The notes under the pieces are model-generated. The model worked only from the letters and a program-made list of their open reading frames with translations, was not told the DNA's origin and ran no database searches. Below are positions 48,585-60,418 of a stretch of 64,000 nt of DNA, piece by piece; the first letter of the stretch is position 1, and each line of letters opens with the position of its first letter. Position numbers and translations under genes: made by a program. The stretch covers positions 55,619 to 119,618 of the forward strand of contig OENT01000369.1 in assembly GCA_900239685.1 (NCBI GenBank), given 5' to 3'. The DNA is from Rotaria macrura (Eukaryota; Rotifera; Eurotatoria; Philodinida; Philodinidae).

Positions 48585-50430
48585 TTTCTTGAGTGCAACA
48601 TGCGAATTTAGCAAACTCCCTTGAAAACTAAAACAATATTCTCTTTGTAAATCTATTCATTGTATTTCGAGTTCGTCATATCATAGTCATCTATCGAAAA
48701 AACCATCATAAGAATTACGTGAACAGTTTCAATACTATTCGAATAACCGGAAATCAATAAACGAACATCGATTCATTACACTGCATTTGTTTTTTTGAAT
48801 ATCTATGCAGCTACTTTCGCAAGATTTAACAGTTCGTACTTTCAATAATATGTATAAACTCAATCAGTTGTCGAATACTATTGATAAGAGTGTGTTTTAT
48901 CTTTGAAAAGAGAAATGAAAAGTATCGTATCCACTGTTCGTTCCATATACTCGCCACGCTATTTCAAAAGGCCTACCCATGAAATATTCAGTCAAATAAG
49001 GCGACTCTTTTCCATTATACATGCTTGACTAGACACATAGAATGATTAGTCATAAAATTTCAATGACATAGAGTCGAGTGACAAAAAGAAAAATGATTTT
49101 GCCCACGTGTCGAAGTGTATCATCTTTTTGTTTCGTTGTTACTCAAGGCGATCATCAGTGAATATGATTTCAAATGAAAAATAATTCCTCATACTTTCAT
49201 ATCTAATGTATAAACGTCAACTAAATATTTTTGTTTTCACAATCGATGGCATGAAATTGTTTTCGCATTTCCTAAATCATCTTTAAAAAGAGAAAAATCG
49301 ACGGGGATACCCAATAAACTTTTCAATCTGAGAATAAACATATTTTTCCATTTACATCATAAAAAAAAACTATATTTTCGTTTTCTAATTGTACAATGAA
49401 CATCTATTAATAATATTTGATTTTATCAATCAACGATACATCGTCTATTAATAATGATTGACGTATTTTATTTTAATCAAAAAATATAACTTCTTTTTCT
49501 TTTGTTGACTCACATTTGAGAAATGTAGTTAATTAGCAGTCTATTTCAATGAGAAACATCTAGTAGACCAATAAACGAGGAGAAAGTCACATTAACGAAA
49601 ATATTTTGTGAATAATCATGATAAGATTGTCGAACAATATGCGTAGGATGGACTCGTGTGAAGTGTCACAATCAGCCGACCACGATACGATACGCTTCAT
49701 TAATACGATTCTATTTATATCTATTACTTATAATCTACACGTCGTAATAATTATTACTTGTTTCAAATCACTACTACTCATCTATTTTAATAGAAGAAAG
49801 GTCTGTATGAAATATTGTCTTGTTTCTCTAGTTAGATAGAGCGACATGTCTAGTACAGCAAGATATTTGAGAATTCAATAGGAAATATTTCTCATGCTTT
49901 AGTAAGTTTTTAAAATAAATAGTATTTTCTAGACACACTGAATGTTGCAAATAATCGTATGAGTATTATGCTAGTTCTTCATGATTCTATGTGAAATTGC
50001 AACATTCGAGATTATTTCTTTTCACATAGCTAAGTTCAATGAAATTTCGACCTACAGTTAAATGAGACTTCTTCATTTCTAATGACACTTCGCATACAAG
50101 CATCTACATATAAGTTGTTAAGGAAAATATGTACATGAGCGTGTGCTTCAAAAAGTTGACAAACAGTATAGTTTTCTCCAAGGTAATATATTATTTATCT
50201 ATCGTACTCAATAATTATAAATTATAGAAGACAATTGCTATTCTTGTAAAAGGTATGCACATATTTCATCGATATCGTCATGATGTATTCCTGAAATAGT
50301 AGAGTATCGATATTTTTTCATCTCAATTACGATGAGTCAAAGGAATTCAAGTGGATATCAAATTATTTTTTGTCAAAACACCGGCACCTGTATTATCGAG
50401 CTATGTAGCTTGCCGATTGTTTCATTTAGA
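48585..50430. other. Intergenic between the SQD2-like pseudogene and a MITE
   Basis: This is the 5' side of the pseudogene. No gene is recognised. A 73-codon frame at 49.6-49.8 kb has no features beyond hydrophobicity. Confidence 0.4.
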
Positions 50431-50946
50431 TTTAGCCCAAAAAAATTGATTAATCTAAAAAATCAGCGAAAAGAATTTTTAACAGCAGCATGTTAAAAAT
50501 ACCTGGGACTGGATAGATGGTCCCATTTTCCATTGCATTTTTGCATCATGGAATACATTTTGTTAAAAAACAAAATATACCGGAAGATGCATTGTGAAAA
50601 GCTCTACATTTTTACACACTCAGGTCTATTCCAATTACTTTAAAAACAAAGATTTTAAAAATTCTGCGGAATCAATGTTTGCACGGCAGAGATTGGATCA
50701 GTCAAATTTTTGATGTTTTGGAAAACAAAACATGGAATTATAAGGCAGGTGGTCGTATGCAAAGTGTAGAGTGTTTTACGCTGCACCATCCGATATATTT
50801 TGTTTTTCTTTTTACAAAACGTACGACATGATAAAAAAGTGAAATGTAAAACGCGATCTTTCATCCAGCCACAGGAGTTATTAATATGCTGCTGTTAAAA
50901 AGTCTTTTCACTGCTTTTAGAAACGAATTCATTTTTTCGGGCTAAA
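50431..50946. mobile_element. MITE with long degenerate TIRs (516 bp)
   Basis: Both ends begin TTTAGCCC(A/G)AAAAAAT and pair over roughly 90 bp, through AGCGAAAAGA/AGTGAAAAGAC, TTTTTAACAGCAGCAT and a CTGGATAGAT/CTGGATGAAAGAT block. There is no coding capacity and no clear target duplication. It sits between the SQD2-like pseudogene and SQD1. Confidence 0.7.
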
Positions 50947-53456
50947 CCCAAATAAAATAAAATGCAAACTACATAGTTCGATAGAGTAGTCGATGCTCCA
51001 TCCAACCGCATCAGAAAAACATGCGTTCGATGTTTTACACAAATACAGCAAGCTAAACAAAACTATTAAAAATAACGTAATTAACCTGTAATTTTTACGT
51101 CTCGCTTTTTTCAATAGAAAGACACACGGTCCAATTTGATTTCTCCATGTGATTACGTCATGTTGCTTGTTCATCAAAATACCGTTGGCCTTATTAACTA
51201 TAAACAAGTGATGCTTTCAATGATTCACACTATATGAACTAGAAAAACTCAACTTTGTCCTACAAAAGAACTAAAGCGGATTGTACTTTTTATACGCATA
51301 TTCTAATATAGTTCCAACAAAATGAGCAAGTTCATAATATTTGATCTTGAAAAAACAAAGATACTTCGACAGTTTAAAATTAGCATGTGTAAGTGTGAGT
51401 CTCTGCTGAAACTTTAATACCGATCAGAAAGCAAGAATACTTAGAAAATATGATTGACACTTGACGATCATTCAAAATATTTATTCGTATTTGTTCGTGT
51501 TCATTTATTTTTAAAAGTCAGCCAGAAGCTTTATTAAGACCTAGTATTAAATTAAAACTTTTGTCAAGCTTTCAGTTATTTATCGTTTATATAAATTAGA
51601 ATAACTTATGATGGAGTAGTAATGGAACAAACGGCTGACCTTATTTCTCTTGGATTCAACGAAAGATAGAGAAATTTTTCCTTTTACTAACTATGTAAGA
51701 TTTATATTTGGTATTCATTTCTAACCTTACTCAGGCAATCAAATTTTGACTTTTCTACAGACTCATGAAAAATATCTTATGAAACAATAGTTAATTTTAA
51801 TTAGCCTGTGCGGCTTGTACAAAGTCTGTTTAGTGAACCCCTAAAACTCAAATCAACTGTTCCGATAGAGGGTATATTTCATGAATCAATAGAAAGTCGC
51901 AAATTTATTGCTTGAATAAAGTTACAAATGTATAACAAAATATAAATCTTGCACAGTTAGAAAGAGGAGAAAATCCTTTTTGTTGTGTTGAAAAGGTTTT
52001 CTTTCAATACCTCCTGTATCCAAAAGAATTAAGATCTGACGTTTGTTCAATTACTTTTGCATCGTAGGTAAAATTCATCGGACGACCATGACTATACAAG
52101 CAAACCACATCTTTGTGTGGATTAAGAATAGTATGATATTATTTAAGATATGCAGAAATGAAGTTGAACGCGGCAAAATCAAAAATATGCGAAGCCTGGG
52201 GAAAATGCTCTATGAAGTATGCACAACTTTAAAAAAAACTAGTTGCGTCGGTGGAAAATGGGATAAAGATACCCTGTAAATAGCCAGTCTACAACATCGT
52301 ACAGATAAATAATATCTTATATGAAAAACAAAGATATCGATCTAATGCATTATGATTTATCTGACATGTCGCTGTATTTCAATGATTTTTGTGCTTTTTC
52401 AGGAAGAAATTTACATGCGTTCTATATTTGTTCATCAGTGTTTGACTTTGACCAGAATGTTGCTACATTATATTCTGTGTTGACCATGGGTTCCTTCCGT
52501 TCTTTATACTAGAAAAAAACTTATATTCATTCGAAATATAGTATTGAAACTGTTTAGGTAGTTGTTATGATATATATGAATCGATAGATTTTTAGATAAT
52601 TATAGTTCAACCGATGAATATAGGAAAATGAAAATATGAACTATATACATATAACTATTTGTATCATCGGATAAGAAACAGGACTATGGAAGAGTATTTT
52701 TTCTGTCAATGTTATTGTGATGTTCGATGTCTTGCTTCAGATGAATCGAACACTTCGACAATTTCTTTCATGAGTAGAATATTTATTTGTAAGAAATTTG
52801 ATGGTAAGTAACTGATGTTAGTATAGTTGCATAAGATAGCTGTAAATTTTTATTTCTATGAAATGCTAATGTTTGACTGTATCATAATAAGTCTAGAGAG
52901 AAGGCAGTAGAAATAGACTCTTTTATTTTTGTCCTACCGATCTTCTTTTAACCTGAACATCATTCTATTTTTGACTGTCTTGACGACAGCGTGTGAGAAT
53001 TAATAAATGTCTTTTTTTTTCAAAATTGATTTAATGACTATATGAAGTCATGTAAAATTGCGAAACTGATAATGAACAGTGCAAACAGAAAACATGTGTT
53101 CAATTTAAAATACTATCTAACTATTATAGCCATGGTGTAAATGAATTTTTGACTACATCTATGTAGCGAACTATTTGATTAATTACTCAAGAAGTGTATG
53201 ATACAGTATTGATACGAAAACGTACTCGCTTGAGTAGGAATAACGAATTTTCTGAATTCTTCGTAAAGAGAATTTATGAAAATCGAATCATACATTAATT
53301 AAAATTATGGCGTTAGAAATAATATCAGTCATGTCAATATTTCTAACAAAGTAACGATAAATACGACATATTCGATATAGAATGTTTCTTTTTACCATTC
53401 ATCTGTCCATATTTTTAAAATAGTTTTCTCCAGAATGGCGAGATTCTTTCTTCTAG
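50947..53456. other. Upstream region of the SQD1 gene
   Basis: AT-rich sequence with short frames at 52.0-52.3 kb and 52.3-52.5 kb of unknown meaning. A frame starting after an acceptor-like CATCGTAG at 52067 is weakly exon-like. No promoter motif is assigned. Confidence 0.35.
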
Positions 53457-54653
53457 ATGAAAATTCTTATAGCTGGTGGTGATGGTTACTGTGGTTGGGC
53501 ATCAGCTCTTCATCTCTCAGCACAGAATCATGATGTGACCATAATCGATAATCTTATTCGTCGAGAATGGGATCGTGAACATAATTTAAATTCACTTGTA
53601 CCAATTCATACTATTGATGAACGCATAAAAGAATGGCATCGGCTAACAGGAAAAACAATTCATTTTTTTCATGTTGATATTACGAATTATTCTGATTTGT
53701 GTAAAGTAATCAATTGTGAACCGAAATTCGATACATTAGTTAATTTTGCTCAACAAAGATCAGCACCATTTTCAATGATCGATCAAGAACATGCTGTTCG
53801 AACTCATATAAACAATACTGTGGGAAATATGAATATTTTATGGGCATTACATGAATATTCTTCGAATACTCATCTTGTTAAATTAGGTACCATGGGTGAA
53901 TATGGAACGCCGAATATTGATATCGAAGAAGGTTTTATCAATATTGAACATAATGGAAGATCGGATCGGATGCCATATCCAAAACAACCAGGATCATTTT
54001 ATCATTTGACAAAAGTAAGTGATAGTGATCAAATTAATTTCGCATGTCGAGCATGGAATTTACGTGCCACAGATTTAAATCAAGGTGTTGTCTACGGATA
54101 TAGTACTCCTGATATTAATCTATCTCCGGTGTTGGCCAATCGTTTTGATTATGATCATATATTCGGTACTGTTCTCAATCGATTTTGCGTTCAAGTTGCA
54201 CTCGATCATCCGTTAACAATCTATGGTACAGGTGGTCAAACGAGATCTTTTATAGACATTCGGGATACAGTGAAATGCATAGAAATTGCATGTGAAACAC
54301 CAGCAAAGCCTGGCGAATATCGTGTATTTAATCAATTTACAGAAATGTTTTCTATTTCAGAACTAGCAGAAATGGTACAAAAAGTATCTCAAGATCAATT
54401 AAATCTCATATGTAAAATATCACATTTAGAAAATCCACGACAAGAAAAAGAAGTTCATTATTATAATTGTATCAATACAAATCTGCGTTCGTTAGGTCTT
54501 CAACCAACTTTATTATCAAATGAAACAATTTTATCTTTGATAAAATTATCACAAAAATATGCACATTGTGTCAATATAAAGTTAATTCCACCACGGGTAC
54601 TATGGAAAGGTCATCATGATGAGACAACAATGAAAATGGTAAATGGACATTAA
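53457..54653 (+). CDS. SQD1: UDP-sulfoquinovose synthase (SQD1/SqdB), 398 aa
   Basis: This enzyme of the short-chain dehydrogenase/reductase family makes UDP-sulfoquinovose from UDP-glucose and sulfite with bound NAD+, the committed step of sulfolipid synthesis. The single-exon frame is full length. GGDGYCGW at 7-14 is the Rossmann NAD site, QRSAPFSMID at 100-109 is family-specific, TMGEYGTPNIDIEEG starts at Thr145, and Tyr182 and Lys186 form the YxxxK pair. These are the catalytic Thr, Tyr and Lys of SQD1. YPKQPGS, DLNQGVVYG, GGQTRSFIDIRDTV, VFNQFTEMFS and HLENPR follow in the family order. No plastid transit peptide or signal peptide precedes it, so the protein should be cytosolic. The C-terminal 20 residues go slightly beyond bacterial SqdB. 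All key residues are intact, in contrast to the nearby SQD2-like pseudogene. The gene has no intron and normal AT-rich codon use, so it is adapted to the host rather than a contaminant fragment. Confidence 0.95.
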   Translation: MKILIAGGDGYCGWASALHLSAQNHDVTIIDNLIRREWDREHNLNSLVPIHTIDERIKEWHRLTGKTIHFFHVDITNYSDLCKVINCEPKFDTLVNFAQQRSAPFSMIDQEHAVRTHINNTVGNMNILWALHEYSSNTHLVKLGTMGEYGTPNIDIEEGFINIEHNGRSDRMPYPKQPGSFYHLTKVSDSDQINFACRAWNLRATDLNQGVVYGYSTPDINLSPVLANRFDYDHIFGTVLNRFCVQVALDHPLTIYGTGGQTRSFIDIRDTVKCIEIACETPAKPGEYRVFNQFTEMFSISELAEMVQKVSQDQLNLICKISHLENPRQEKEVHYYNCINTNLRSLGLQPTLLSNETILSLIKLSQKYAHCVNIKLIPPRVLWKGHHDETTMKMVNGH

Positions 54654-57600
54654 TTATTGAAAAAATAACTTAGCGCTATTTTTTTATCATGAATTTATTT
54701 TATCTTTCAAATTATATAAACTATATTGAAATTCATCAAAGTACATTTTATATTTTTATCATAGAAAGAAAATAATTCACGATCAAATTCAACAGTATCA
54801 ATTGAATTACTTATATATTATATATACAAATTTTAATCATAAATTTTGATTATACTGAAACACTCTATCCAAAGAAGTGCTCATATCTCTGGACGATGAG
54901 CTAATTAATCTATAACTAATTTTTCCCTATTCTGTATGTGTGTTAAGTTACTCTAGGCACCCTGCTAAAAAAACTTGTGTTAACGAAGTCACTCAAAAAT
55001 GGACATCAATATCCACTGCAAGCTTTTCAGTTTGAAAAATCTGCAAATTGAAACACTGTTATCGAAAACTAAGTAGTACATATTGCAGACGACACTTGAA
55101 GCTACAAAATATCGATCTAACATTCTCCCTGAATATGCTTAGTTTTTTTAAATAAATTGGGTTTATTTGGCGTTAGCGACTTGATGCAGTATGGATACAC
55201 TACCAAAAATCTATCCTCATAATCAAACAAAAAGTTTGGAAAAGATTTCAAATTGTACAAATCCTTGCTGAGAGTTCAGGAGTTATGATACTATATCAGG
55301 ATTTATCTTTACACGGGCTTGCTTATTTATGAACCAAGTTTTTCGAAAGATTTTTTTTGAAATTTGATCTGGCTGAAAATTTTACCATAGATTTTGCGTG
55401 GCCTCCAGAGTCTACTCTGAAATTTTTAGACTTTTTTTTGTATCATATCGTTCGAAAGATATTCACTAGTTAATTTTAATTAAAAGCCATGTGAACAAGC
55501 AATCAGATTTACATAGGGCTATGATAAAAGAAACTATTCAGAAAAGAAAGCTTTAGTGGAGAATAAAAGTTGAATGAATGAAGTTTATGTCCTATTCAGC
55601 CCAACTGAATAATATAAACTCTTCGGAACATGCTTGATAACCACATATTAAAATCATGTATTCAAGAGAAAAAGAATTCTTTCTAATATATCCCATTAAG
55701 TCAGTGCGTAATTGATGAAATCCGAGATTTGAAAACAGTCTATTAAAATGTAGCCAATCTGAAAATCAATTCTGCTTCGATTTCTAAACGTTGATATTGA
55801 TAGGAAAACGAAATACAAAAAACAAGAATCAAATATTAAAGAAACTAAATGACAAAGTTTCTGAATCAAGAAGTCACTGATAATGCAAAGTACTACAAAC
55901 TTCATCATGAAATATACCGTAAACTACTGTTTTTTTTCTTGTTTTTCAAATACTCATGAGTATGATAATTCTCCAATAATCAAGATAATTCTTAGTAATT
56001 AATTACGCCTCTCACGAGAACATCATGTTCTCAGATGCATAATCTGTTCGTTGATCATTATGAAAAACAAACTTTGCTCATGAAGAATCGAAAAGAATCC
56101 ACATCATTGTGATTTAGTTTTAATTTATTAACTCAAGCTTAACTATTTCTCAAAAAGAATTTCAGTCGTATTAGAATGCTATGAGATGTTTTATTCATCA
56201 ACTTCTTAAAATTCTAGTCTCATTTCCATGTTTTTTATCTATCGTACATCTACAAGACATGGCTCTTATCGGGAATCTCTTGATTAAGAACGAAAAGAAT
56301 GATTTCGAAGTACGACATCATTCAAGTGAAGATTGTAAAATACTAGATTGTTTTCGCAATAAGACATCTATTACTAATTAGTTGTATAGCTATGTCAATG
56401 TAACAATAGTTTTAGCAAGATTTAACAATGAACTGCAACATTTACGGTCTTATTTCTTGTCTATTTCAAGTTGATCAATTGATGTTTCCGTTTCTATCGA
56501 TAACTTGTAGAATAAAGAGAAATATCTGAGAGCAAGAGAATACATTACGGTATTGAAATATTAAATGAACGACTATTTCCTGTGAAAGAGAAAAGACAAT
56601 TGATTTTTTTTTGAATCTAAATGTTCTACTAAAATTAAATCACTTTCCAATCCTTCAAAGAAAGACAGAAGTCTATTACTTTAAATTTCTATTGGGGTGC
56701 GAATTATCACATATGTTATGTCAAACACTCGACCAAATGCTGAAATTTTACATGATTAGCAGTTTCCGCAATTCAAAAATGCTATCGTTTGTTGCCATTA
56801 ATATATAATCAATTTCTGATAGGTTTCGGAAGAGTATGCTAGATGTCATATTTATTCTTTTGGTACAATTATTTTTTGTTAATCAAGCGAAAAACAATTC
56901 TCGTGTTATCAAAAAGGAATATCTCAATAAAAACATGACAGAATAACAAACAAAAACGTTGATGTTTCTCAAATCTAAATTGCTACAATGTCGTAGAAAG
57001 TGATCGAATTCTTCTTATTCAATTGGCACAACTATCTATATGTAGTCTATTAATTAGGATCTGCTATCAAATGATCTTATCATAACTTATTTGAATGCAT
57101 AGAAGAATGACATGGGTGCAGTAAGATATTCACCTGCACGTTTTTTGATAGCAGGATTCAAATACTTTCTATCTTGTCATTTAAAATCTGAAAAAATTTT
57201 TAATCAATTTTAATTGTATTTCATATTTTTTTCTTTTGAAATTTGTTTCTTGGCTCTATAACTTTGGAAAATGTTCAATACTCTTCTTATTCGTTCAAGA
57301 TTGATCCTTGTATCAAAGCTAGTTCTTTTGTGAAATATAAATCACAGATGCAAGATTTTTATTTATTGGTATTCATCTATAACTATTGTTTCAATTTTAT
57401 AATTATTCTCCGAGCGACACTATACAATCGAAACTTTCTTAAACATAAATATATATAAAATGATCGTAATGAATTTGAATTTCAGAGAAAATATTAACAT
57501 CACTAAGGAATTTTCAATTAACTAGTTCGTGTTTCTGTGCATTCTAGCAAATATATTACAGAAAAGCAACGAATAATCCATCATATATAGTTATATGACT

Positions 57601-59044
57601 TTAATTAAGCTATGATATTATAGGGATTTACCTCTTAAAGTATTGCTTGTTTTTTTATAAAAAATCTGTGCGATATCGCAAGCACATGAGAATTATGGTA
57701 CTTTTTTTTCACGTCTCTTTTCTTCAAAGATTTCACAGCAGTTGCATAGTATTCAAAGATAATTAGAGTCAAAGTGAATCCAGCTTTGTCATTTATCAAA
57801 GAATCTGGCCATCTAAGTAGAGAAATATTAAACGACTGTTATTATTTTCTTTCTTCTCTTCACGAACACCTTATCGTTGAATATCTGCTTGTAGTGAGAC
57901 GCCCACACTCTGTTAACACTAAAGCACGACGACGTGAGTATTCTCTATGATATGAGTTATGTATTGCGGGCAACAAGAGGACGAATAATGGACGCTTAAT
58001 ATTTGTTGCCCAAAACGAAATTCTACGACGCGAACCTTAATTTTGTTCGCATACGATCTAGTCAGATAAAAATTCAATGAATAATAAACTTCTTTATATG
58101 TTGACACTCGGTTTCTTCAAACACACAAGAAAATTTGTCGACTGATAATATTTAGATTAAATGATATCTTGCCGACATATATTCATAACAACACTATACA
58201 GAACAAAACAGAGATCAGGAATAAAGGCCTTGGTTACTGAAAGTACTAAGAGAAATATGATATGTCACTCTCAAGAATTTTAGAGAATGACTGATAAAAT
58301 CATGGCATCAACGAAATTTTCTCCCTCTAAAATTGAAAAATTTTTTCTCTTTTTTACTTAACAGTCTGTGCTATGAAAAAGTTCAACTCTCAAATATCAA
58401 CTCTTAAATTACAATTCATTTTTAAAACACAGGACATTGTTAATTTTGACAAAAAAATTGAGAATGAGAATTAACTCATTTATCGATATGAGAGTTTAAG
58501 ATTTGGCAGTAAATTGATGAATTCAGAAAGTCTCTCGATTTCATTTTATAATACTGATATTCAAAAATCAAGAGTATCATTAAGTTTTAAGAATCTTTAA
58601 AAGAATTTAAAAAAATATAACTATGTGGTTGCGAGTACATTCAATAATTTTATCGAAAAGATACACTTGATGTTCAATAACCTGAAATGAGCGTTTATGA
58701 AGTAGACATAAGCAGATTGCAATTTAATTCTGTTTCTTCTTGTGTTAAAATTTTTTGTTTATCAATTCAGTTAATTGAAAATAAAACAGCTAGTATTCAT
58801 TCTTATCACTCAAATATTTTTTAAGGGAAAAACGTTTCTTTAAAACTGTTGAGATGAAGATTACAGTTCTGTAGTTTGATGGCAAGCAGAATATTTCGAT
58901 GTAAAATTATTTTTTTGTGCTTTCTTCTTTAGTAAATATAATAAATGTTACCACACCTTCATTTATTCTTTTTATTCTTGTTATTTTCTTCCTTTACTAC
59001 TTACATTCGTTGTCGTTTTAATCAGCCAAACAAATTCTTGAACG
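54654..59044. other. Intergenic, nothing recognised
   Basis: More than 4 kb of AT-rich sequence downstream of SQD1. Several short frames exist (around 55.8, 56.2, 56.7 and 57.3 kb), none with a recognisable domain. No repeat with clear ends, tRNA or further sulfolipid gene is seen. Confidence 0.4.
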
Positions 59045-59260
59045 ATGGGCAATTGTGCTGGAGTTCTTCACGCAATTCAAGCAACGCAACATACTCAGCC
59101 ATGTGAAGGTCCAGATGAGCCCCCACAAAAACCTTGTCATGATAGAAGTCGTAGTAATAGTAGTAGTAGTGGTGGCAGTCATGGGCATGGTCATGGACAT
59201 GGTCATGGACATGGGCATGGACACGGGCATGGGCATGGGCACAAAAAAAAACATCATTGA
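59045..59260 (+). CDS. Small Gly-His-rich protein with MGNC N-terminus, 71 aa
   Basis: A short intronless frame. It opens with MGNCAG; Gly2 could be N-myristoylated and Cys3 palmitoylated after loss of Met, the dual-lipid pattern of membrane-tethered proteins, although residue 6 is Gly rather than the preferred Ser/Thr. A Pro/Cys-containing linker (Cys20, Cys31) leads to a Ser run and then alternating His-Gly from residue 46 to 66, ending in KKKHH. The His-Gly tail could bind metal ions such as copper, zinc or nickel. The DNA of the tail is a GGGCATGGTCATGGACAT-type microsatellite, so the repeat number may vary between individuals. The plus frame is preferred over antisense frames because it alone gives a coherent protein with start, lipidation-type head and stop just after the repeat. 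No family is recognised. Confidence 0.5.
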   Translation: MGNCAGVLHAIQATQHTQPCEGPDEPPQKPCHDRSRSNSSSSGGSHGHGHGHGHGHGHGHGHGHGHKKKHH

Positions 59261-60418
59261 TGAAAAATGCGTTTAATGAACATGATACAAGATGGCGGTT
59301 TGACGCAATTCTCCTAGATTTCGAATTTCTCCTAAATATACTACTCAAAACTAATCATCAAGTGCAGAGCTTACTCTGAAATGAGAGTGTAACCGAGAGT
59401 GAGTGTTTGAATCATGTTTCTTTGTTCCTCTAATTCATTCATCTACAACTCTACTAAACTCATAACTTAATTATAATCTTCAGGCATGCGTCCTATGTTT
59501 TTGGATAAAGATTTCGATAAATCTGAGCAATCATCAAAGGCAAAATAATTACAGTTCAGACTAGAATGTTGGATTCGTTCGAAGCGTAATTTAATTGTGA
59601 TTCATTGTATCAGGATATTCTTCAGATCAACAAGTTAAATCGTTCCCAGAGACTGAATGGATAGAGGATCTAATGTCAGCCTCCTAGTGCCAGATTCTGA
59701 TAGTAATTTGTCTATTTGTTTATATGGATTGTTTCTACATATCCATTCTTCATTCAAGTCCAAAATATTCATATTGAACTACTAAAAACGAACCCGAAGT
59801 TTTATTGTTCTCAACATTTGAAAACTTTCTGTATCGTTCGAGATCGATCATCGGCGGCTCGTTTTCACCCAAGGGATATTATTAGGTTCGGGTGAAGTAA
59901 CCCGTCTGTATTCTTTAATTCACTCAATTGCGGTGTCAGATGCTCTAGTATCATTACATTGCAGAGCACGATTATTGAAATTAAGCCAATATAAAAACTT
60001 TTCAGAAGAGTGAAAATTAAGAGTAATTCAATCATGCGAAGAATTTTTTTGTTTTGAATAACTCTGTAGAATATTCAACGAGCATTTCTTCAAAGAACCA
60101 GCTATATCAATTTGCATTTCTTGACTTCAATTACCACCTATATTCATTTTATTCATAAATTCTTGACGAGCGATGGCAACATGTCTATTGCTCATGAGTG
60201 CAAATGGATATTGTATGTTGCACTAAAACTATCAAAAACTACTTAGAATGACAATACAACTAATGTTGACACAAGTTTTATCTCAAGTACTGAAAAACAC
60301 AACAACATCGATTAGTTATCAGCACGAGAGGTAGAAAAACGAACAGAAACGTGTTTATTGAGTATTGTTTTCATCCATTCAATTCATTCGTACAAGTATT
60401 CCACTTTTCCGTAGTAAC
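59261..60418. other. Intergenic, nothing recognised
   Basis: This stretch lies between the Gly-His protein and the second F-box gene. A small GC-richer hairpin near 59.86-59.91 kb (TTTTCACCC against GGGTGAAG) is the only structure noted. Confidence 0.4.

Noticed and set aside
59018..59348. Two minus-strand frames across the microsatellite
   Set aside because: They are antisense readings of the His-Gly repeat; repeats of six-base units stay open in several frames.
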